A program made the translations under genes and the position numbers. A model generated the notes under the pieces. The model had not been told where the DNA came from and did no database searches. It saw nothing but the letters and a program-made list of their open reading frames with translations. Below are positions 30,450 to 35,148 of a stretch of 35,148 bases of DNA, piece by piece. Location of the stretch: NCBI GenBank assembly GCA_001768515.1, contig MEOA01000049.1:1-35148 (forward strand), written 5' to 3'. This stretch comes from Bacteroidetes bacterium GWE2_42_24. Lineage in GTDB: Bacteria > Bacteroidota > Bacteroidia > Bacteroidales > TTA-H9. Position 1 is the stretch's first letter. Every line of letters starts with the position of its first letter.

Positions 30450-31751
30450 TTAGATTTTGACAAATTCCACCCTGCGGTTTTGAGCTTTTCCTTCCGGAGT
30501 ATCATTACCGGCTACGGGCTTGCTTTCACCCCAGCCTTTTGAATTCAGCCTATCACCAGCAATACCGAGTTCGCTCAGTCTAGCCACAATAGCTCTGGCC
30601 CTGGCCTCCGAAAGCGATTGATTGGCTGCCTCATCACCATCGCTGTCAGTATGTCCTTCAACCATAAATTTCAATCCCGGATTATCTTTCATCATCTTTA
30701 CGACATAATTGATGGTACCCATTGATTCAGGTTTAATAACGGCCTTGTTCACATCAAACTTAATCCCTGTTGTAATAAACTTTCCATCTGTCAGAATTTT
30801 GTCATACAAGGGAACAGCTCCCTTGGCAATCTTTACATTCCTAATCAACGACCTGGCTTCAGTAGTAGAAGTGCCCGTGCTTGCCTCAATATTAAATGAA
30901 CGAAGTGGTCCTTCAACATTCGGGACATTGATAACCCGTTGGTCATCTATATAAACCTTCAAAGCCCTCTGGTTGAAAGAAATTGAAGCATGCTTCCAGC
31001 CTTTGCTGTAGCCAGCATTGATATCGCCCCTAAAATCACCATTAGTGGTAACTTTTCTAAAATTCACATATCGGCCATGAAAAGAGATTTGTCCGGTTGT
31101 TTTTTTACCCCCTTCACCCTTGAAATACAAATAATAGAAGTGTTGTGTAGCATCCACCATCTGGTAATCAAACTCGATAGTAAAAGCATCCGGCAGATAA
31201 TCTATATTGGTCATTAAAGGTTTAATTGAAGAGCCGGCTTTTCTGAACCATATCACATTCGCACCATCGAGATTTGCATTTTCTACAGTACCTGATTTCA
31301 GATCCCACTTCGATGGGAATTCACCGTTTTGCTCACCTTCCTGATTATCCTCATAAATGATTTCAGTACCGGGTACAAAATCAAACTGAGCCCAACTCAG
31401 TACAGGTTTTTCCTGTGGTTGTTCAGCCCTGGCTTCTTTTTTTGCAACTCTATTCTTTTCAGTGGGAGCAGCAGTTGAATTATGTTCCCCGGATACATCC
31501 GTCTGGTCATTCTTTTTGTTCTTGCCTGAGGATTCAGACTGCTCATCCTGATCCTTATCGCTTACAGTCGAAACAGATCCCTCTTCAGCTGCGTCAAATG
31601 TCTTCTTAACAGCCTTATCGGCTTTTTGATTGGCCCGTTTGTTGGCTTCCCTCTCAATTTTCTTCTTTAGATTTACCCTGATTTGCCCCTGAGTTACTGG
31701 TGAAATGACCAGAAGGACAATAACAACCATTGCTGTGAAGTACAATTTCAT
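30450..31751 (-). CDS. OmpA-family protein with a jelly-roll-like domain
   Basis: A 433-residue envelope protein. Signal peptide 1-22 (ending TQG). A 90-residue lysine/glutamate-rich, disordered or coiled linker (24-115). A beta-sandwich of jelly-roll or lectin-like appearance at about 125-310 (FTIEFDYQ, WKHASISFNQRALKVYIDD). The OmpA C-terminal domain (320-433) has the peptidoglycan-binding motif EGHTDSDG around Asp 369 and LSEARARA around Arg 384. It links the cell wall to the outer surface. The leader carries a perfect 8-bp hairpin (31798-31823). First gene of a probable two-gene unit. Confidence 0.92.
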   Translation of the reverse strand: MKLYFTAMVVIVLLVISPVTQGQIRVNLKKKIEREANKRANQKADKAVKKTFDAAEEGSVSTVSDKDQDEQSESSGKNKKNDQTDVSGEHNSTAAPTEKNRVAKKEARAEQPQEKPVLSWAQFDFVPGTEIIYEDNQEGEQNGEFPSKWDLKSGTVENANLDGANVIWFRKAGSSIKPLMTNIDYLPDAFTIEFDYQMVDATQHFYYLYFKGEGGKKTTGQISFHGRYVNFRKVTTNGDFRGDINAGYSKGWKHASISFNQRALKVYIDDQRVINVPNVEGPLRSFNIEASTGTSTTEARSLIRNVKIAKGAVPLYDKILTDGKFITTGIKFDVNKAVIKPESMGTINYVVKMMKDNPGLKFMVEGHTDSDGDEAANQSLSEARARAIVARLSELGIAGDRLNSKGWGESKPVAGNDTPEGKAQNRRVEFVKI

Positions 31752-31797
31752 CTTCTTACTTTTAATATTGATAACTTATCCTTTTACAGGCAACCAC

Positions 31798-31823
31798 CCG
31801 GCTTTGTGCGCATTGAAAGCCGG
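31798..31823 (-). promoter_or_regulatory. Hairpin in the OmpA-family leader
   Basis: CCGGCTTT and AAAGCCGG pair perfectly over 8 bases around a 10-base loop, inside the predicted 85-base leader between promoter and ATG. There is no T-run behind it. It resembles leader hairpins that stabilise abundant outer-membrane mRNAs or control their translation. Function is inferred. Confidence 0.45.
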
Positions 31824-31842
31824 AAGTTCTCTTTTTTGGAGG

Positions 31843-31850
31843 CAAAGATA
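31843..31850 (-). promoter_or_regulatory. Promoter -7 box (TATCTTTG) of the OmpA-family gene
   Basis: Exact minus-strand TAnnTTTG match, 92 bases before the ATG. Confidence 0.6.
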
Positions 31851-32153
31851 AGGAAGTGACCGATATATGCAACAGTGTCAGGGAATCTGTAAAAAAACTT
31901 AACAAACGCTGAAACGAGCAATATACCTGACGGGCATATACTCAGACAAAAGACATTGTAAGTATAAGATGAAATGAAATAGTAGCAATGCCCTGTCCTC
32001 CCGGCAATAGGATCAGCAAGAGCAGTTAACAACAAATTAGGTGACATTACCAATGGATTAGTGATCAGAAAACCGTTCAAATCACCTCCAATTTCACAGA
32101 ACAACTAATAGCTTTGGCCTTGGAAATGGCAATGCATTGTAACCGGAATCGCC
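31851..32153. other. Intergenic region between divergent genes
   Basis: About 300 bases between two divergent promoter boxes, with no credible gene. A minus-strand frame of 106 codons (31784-32104) lies across the OmpA-family promoter and is rejected. No repeats were seen. Confidence 0.5.
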
Positions 32154-32161
32154 TATCTTTG
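32154..32161 (+). promoter_or_regulatory. Promoter -7 box (TATCTTTG) of topB
   Basis: Exact TAnnTTTG match, 21 bases ahead of ATG 32183. The leader is very short, about 15 bases. Confidence 0.65.
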
Positions 32162-32182
32162 TCATGAAAATCCAAAATGCCA

Positions 32183-34564
32183 ATGAAGCTTTGTATAGCC
32201 GAAAAGCCAAGTGTAGCCAAAGAACTTGCCGAGATCCTTGGTGCTGGTTCACGGCGAGAAGGCTACTATGAAGGTAACGGCTATTGGGTGAGCTGGACCT
32301 ATGGACATCTTTGTACCCTGAAAATGCCAGAAGACTATCACCCAGACCTAAAACGATGGTGGTTGTCTACGCTACCCATTATCCCTTCACATTTCCAGAT
32401 CAGGCTTAACGACAATGAAGGAGCCAAACGACAGTTTTATGTCATTGAGAAGCTCCTGGGTGAATGTGATGAGGTGATCAACTGCGGTGATGCCGGTCAG
32501 GAAGGAGAACTGATACAACGGTGGGTGTTATCGCTTGCAAAAAATACCAAGCCAGTAAAAAGACTCTGGATTTCATCTCTCACAGCTGAAGCCATTCGTG
32601 AAGGATTTAAGAAACTTCGCCCCGGCGCAGACTTTGACAGGTTGTTTCATGCTGGACATGCACGCGCAATCAGCGACTGGTTGCTCGGCATCAACGCCAC
32701 CAGACTGTTTACATCCAAATACAGCCGCGGACGTGGGGTTCTTTCCATTGGAAGAGTTCAGACACCAACACTGGCCCTCATCGTAAAACGTCACCATGAA
32801 ATAGAAAGCTTCAAACCTGAAGACTACTGGGAGCTTAAAACTGTTTACCGCGCCATTACCTTCTCAGCTACGCAGGGAAGATTCAAAGAAGCTGATGAAG
32901 CAGCCGACATACTCGAAAAAATCAGGGAAAGCCTGTTTACTATCACGTCATTTGAACGAAAAAAAGGGACGGAGTCACCCCCCCGATTATTCGATCTTAC
33001 CTCACTACAGGTAGAATGCAACAGAAAATTTGCCTTTTCAGCCGATGAAACCCTCACCCTGGTGCAAAGCCTTTATGAAAAGAAGCAACTGACCTACCCT
33101 CGTGTTGATACCACTTATCTGCCCGACGATGTTTACCCGAAGATACCTGACATCCTGCAATCGCTGACTCCATACAGTCAGTTTACAGCCTTGTTGCTGG
33201 GGCAGAAAATCAAAAAAAGCAAAAAAGTATTTGATAACAGCAAGGTAACCGACCACCATGCCATTATCCCCACCGGGGAATTCAGTCCGCACATGACTCC
33301 AAACGAGAAGCGGGTATTCGATCTGGTTACCAGACGATTTATCGCAGCCTTCTATCCCGATGCCATCGTTTCAAATACCACGGTACTGGGAGAAGCAGCT
33401 TCTATCCCCTTCAAGGCTTCCGGGAAGCAAATCCTCGAAGATGGATGGCGTATCCTGTTCAAAAAACCGGAAAACAATGCTCTTGACGACGGTGAAGAAA
33501 AACCCGATAAAGACTCAGCCGAAGAACAAGTGATGCCCGAATTTGCTAAAGGAGAACAGGGTCCCCACGAACCTGGTGTTCAACAAAAACAAACCCAGCC
33601 TCCGAAGCCGTATACTGAAGCTACCCTCTTAAGGGCTATGGAAACAGCCGGCAAACAGGTCGATGATGAAGCCCTCAGGGATGCCCTGAAGGAAAATGGT
33701 ATCGGGCGCCCTTCCACGCGTGCCAGTATTATCGAAACGCTATTTAAACGTAATTATGTCCGGCGCAACAAAAAGAATCTGGAACCTACTCTTACCGGAA
33801 TTGACCTCATTGGCACCATCAATAACGAATTACTGAAATCAGTTGAACTGACCGGACAGTGGGAACGTAAACTCAGGCTGATCGAAAAAGGAGAATATGA
33901 AGCTCCGGAATTTCTAAATGAGATGAAGATAATGGTAACCAATCTCGTGAACGAGGTACGCGATGAATTCACATCACGCACTATCAGCATGGAGGAGAAG
34001 AAAACTCCGGAACAGCCGGTTGCCGTGAGTACAGAAAAACCAAAACCAGCGAAAAAAGAGGTACCAGCGAAAGGTACCCTCTCTTGCCCCTTCTGTACAT
34101 CAGGTACTGTTATCAAAGGGAATACTGCCTGGGGATGCAATCGATTCAGGGAAGGTTGTTTTTTCAGGATACCATTTGAATTTCAGGAAAAAAAGCTAAC
34201 CGACAAGCAAACAGAAGCCCTTGTGAAGAAGGGAAAGACAGGCACCCTTAAAGGGTTCATGGTTGATGGACAGAGATGTGACGGTCACCTGATCATCACT
34301 AAAAACGATGGGCTAAAATTAGAAATCGAAGCAGTTCAACCTGAAACAAAAAGCACAGCTTCAGCTAAAGACCATTTTGCCTGTCCACAATGTGGTGTAG
34401 GTACACTGCTGCGGGGAAAATCGGCTTTTGGTTGTTCCCGTTGGAGGGAAGGATGCAGTTTCAGGGTAGGGTTCAATGAGATCAAAGGAGATTTGTTTGA
34501 GGAAGCGCCAACTTTAGAGGAGCTAAAAGAATACCTTCATCTGAAAAGGACTGGTAAAACATGA
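32183..34564 (+). CDS. topB: DNA topoisomerase III
   Basis: A 793-residue type IA topoisomerase. The TOPRIM domain starts KLCIAEKPSVAKEL with catalytic Glu 7. The acidic triad that E. coli Topo III carries at 103/105/107 reads Asp 103, Gly 105, Glu 107 here (CGDAGQEGEL), so the middle Asp is Gly. The active-site Tyr is 305 in LTYPRVD. Two zinc-ribbon modules at the C-terminus have Cys 635, 638, 652, 659 and Cys 734, 737, 751, 758. It decatenates DNA and can act with RecQ helicases. I start at ATG 32183 (MKLCIAEK) rather than 32177, as the family begins so, though the difference is two residues. Single gene. Confidence 0.94.
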   Translation: MKLCIAEKPSVAKELAEILGAGSRREGYYEGNGYWVSWTYGHLCTLKMPEDYHPDLKRWWLSTLPIIPSHFQIRLNDNEGAKRQFYVIEKLLGECDEVINCGDAGQEGELIQRWVLSLAKNTKPVKRLWISSLTAEAIREGFKKLRPGADFDRLFHAGHARAISDWLLGINATRLFTSKYSRGRGVLSIGRVQTPTLALIVKRHHEIESFKPEDYWELKTVYRAITFSATQGRFKEADEAADILEKIRESLFTITSFERKKGTESPPRLFDLTSLQVECNRKFAFSADETLTLVQSLYEKKQLTYPRVDTTYLPDDVYPKIPDILQSLTPYSQFTALLLGQKIKKSKKVFDNSKVTDHHAIIPTGEFSPHMTPNEKRVFDLVTRRFIAAFYPDAIVSNTTVLGEAASIPFKASGKQILEDGWRILFKKPENNALDDGEEKPDKDSAEEQVMPEFAKGEQGPHEPGVQQKQTQPPKPYTEATLLRAMETAGKQVDDEALRDALKENGIGRPSTRASIIETLFKRNYVRRNKKNLEPTLTGIDLIGTINNELLKSVELTGQWERKLRLIEKGEYEAPEFLNEMKIMVTNLVNEVRDEFTSRTISMEEKKTPEQPVAVSTEKPKPAKKEVPAKGTLSCPFCTSGTVIKGNTAWGCNRFREGCFFRIPFEFQEKKLTDKQTEALVKKGKTGTLKGFMVDGQRCDGHLIITKNDGLKLEIEAVQPETKSTASAKDHFACPQCGVGTLLRGKSAFGCSRWREGCSFRVGFNEIKGDLFEEAPTLEELKEYLHLKRTGKT

Positions 34565-35148
34565 TAATGTAACAACCTTCATCTGACATACCGAGAATCA
34601 TAAATGGCGTAAAAGCTTTAATTAAATGTTTTAAGGGCAGCTTATCACAACCAGTTCTATTGACAAATCACCCGCGGGTATTAGAAAAATGCCGGTAAAA
34701 CGGGTCTACCGGGAATTGTGTGTAACAATCCGAAGACCAAAATATGAATGATCCTGATTCTTTCAGCACATTCTGCATCCCTGAAGGTTGTAATTTAAAC
34801 TTATTATTTAGATAGTCAACGATTTATTTGATAAATAGAAATGCATTCGCGCATACAAAAGGCCGGCAAAATTTGTCCAAAAAAAGTCATTTGCAGAACC
34901 AATGATAGCCATATTAACAATACTTTAAAGACATGAAACATTAACAATTTTGTATTATTTATCGTCCATTCCACACCATGGCCAATTCTCCACCGGAATT
35001 CTGAAACAGATTTTCACTCTGTTAGTTTTCCAGAATATATACGTTTCCCAGTTTTAAGACTATATTTCCATTGATTTTATCCCCCCTTTTGAAGAATTTT
35101 CAAGTTTTTTATAAAAATATTGCGTGTATTTAGTTACAAAATGTAGTT
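34565..35148. other. Non-coding right edge of the window
   Basis: About 580 AT-rich bases without a gene or clear terminator. A hairpin CCGGTA/TACCGG (34692-34712) is the only structure. A 23-codon frame near 34744 has no promoter box. Any gene further right is not visible. Confidence 0.5.

Noticed and set aside
31784..32104. 106-codon minus-strand frame
   Set aside because: It overlaps the promoter and leader of the OmpA-family gene and has no coding character.

Overview
The window looks like a chromosomal segment of a free-living or environmental Bacteroidota (Bacteroidales/Marinilabiliales-like). Four things point there. At least 15 copies of the Bacteroidota promoter -7 box TAnnTTTG sit just upstream of genes. 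A C10 protease ends in a type-A T9SS sorting domain. The outer-membrane proteins include a TonB-receptor-like barrel and an OmpA-family protein. The two-component pair is LytS/LytTR with a split MacAB-TolC exporter. No rRNA, tRNA, phage, insertion sequence or CRISPR array was seen.

Layout. 1-426: operator-like inverted repeats and a 46-bp tandem array of hairpins. 463-2796 (+): probable amino-sugar salvage operon, made of an AmgK-like sugar kinase fused to a RapZ C-terminal domain, a 41-aa cysteine-rich protein and a MurU-like nucleotidyltransferase. 2797-3620: hexanucleotide repeats and a 35-aa lysine-rich gene on the minus strand with its own promoter and terminator. 3621-9113 (+): a tandem universal stress protein, a four-PAS hybrid histidine kinase, a secreted protein of unknown function and a DUF3788-like protein. 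9143-15730 (-): TolC, MacA, MacB ATPase, MacB permease, LytS kinase and LytTR regulator in transcription order. Two long stem-loops lie in its internal gaps, and a direct repeat with 21-bp phasing lies upstream of its promoter. 16535-18628 (+): the secreted C10 protease. 18676-19331: a non-coding stretch with a sigma-54-like motif and an 11-bp tandem repeat. 19402-24184 (-): outer-membrane barrel, second universal stress protein and a serine hydrolase. 24308-26651 (+): secreted class II cyclic-nucleotide phosphodiesterase, STAS protein and a class III cyclase-like protein. 26868-28337 (+): probable outer-membrane protein. 28388-29025 (-): VapBC-like pair with degraded catalytic residues. 29599-31751 (-): secreted protein and OmpA-family protein. 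32183-34564 (+): topoisomerase III.

How the genes may work together (inference). The first operon could phosphorylate and nucleotide-activate cell-wall amino sugars, with the RapZ domain acting as an amino-sugar sensor. The LytS/LytTR pair probably controls the adjacent tripartite exporter through the phased repeat. The phosphodiesterase, STAS protein and cyclase may form a small cyclic-nucleotide signalling cluster. The leads most worth following are the kinase-RapZ fusion operon, the cyclase cluster, the exporter operator with its intra-operon hairpins, and the 18.9-19.1 kb repeat element. Promoter boxes also show that several longest-ORF starts are wrong; starts given here are corrected for that.
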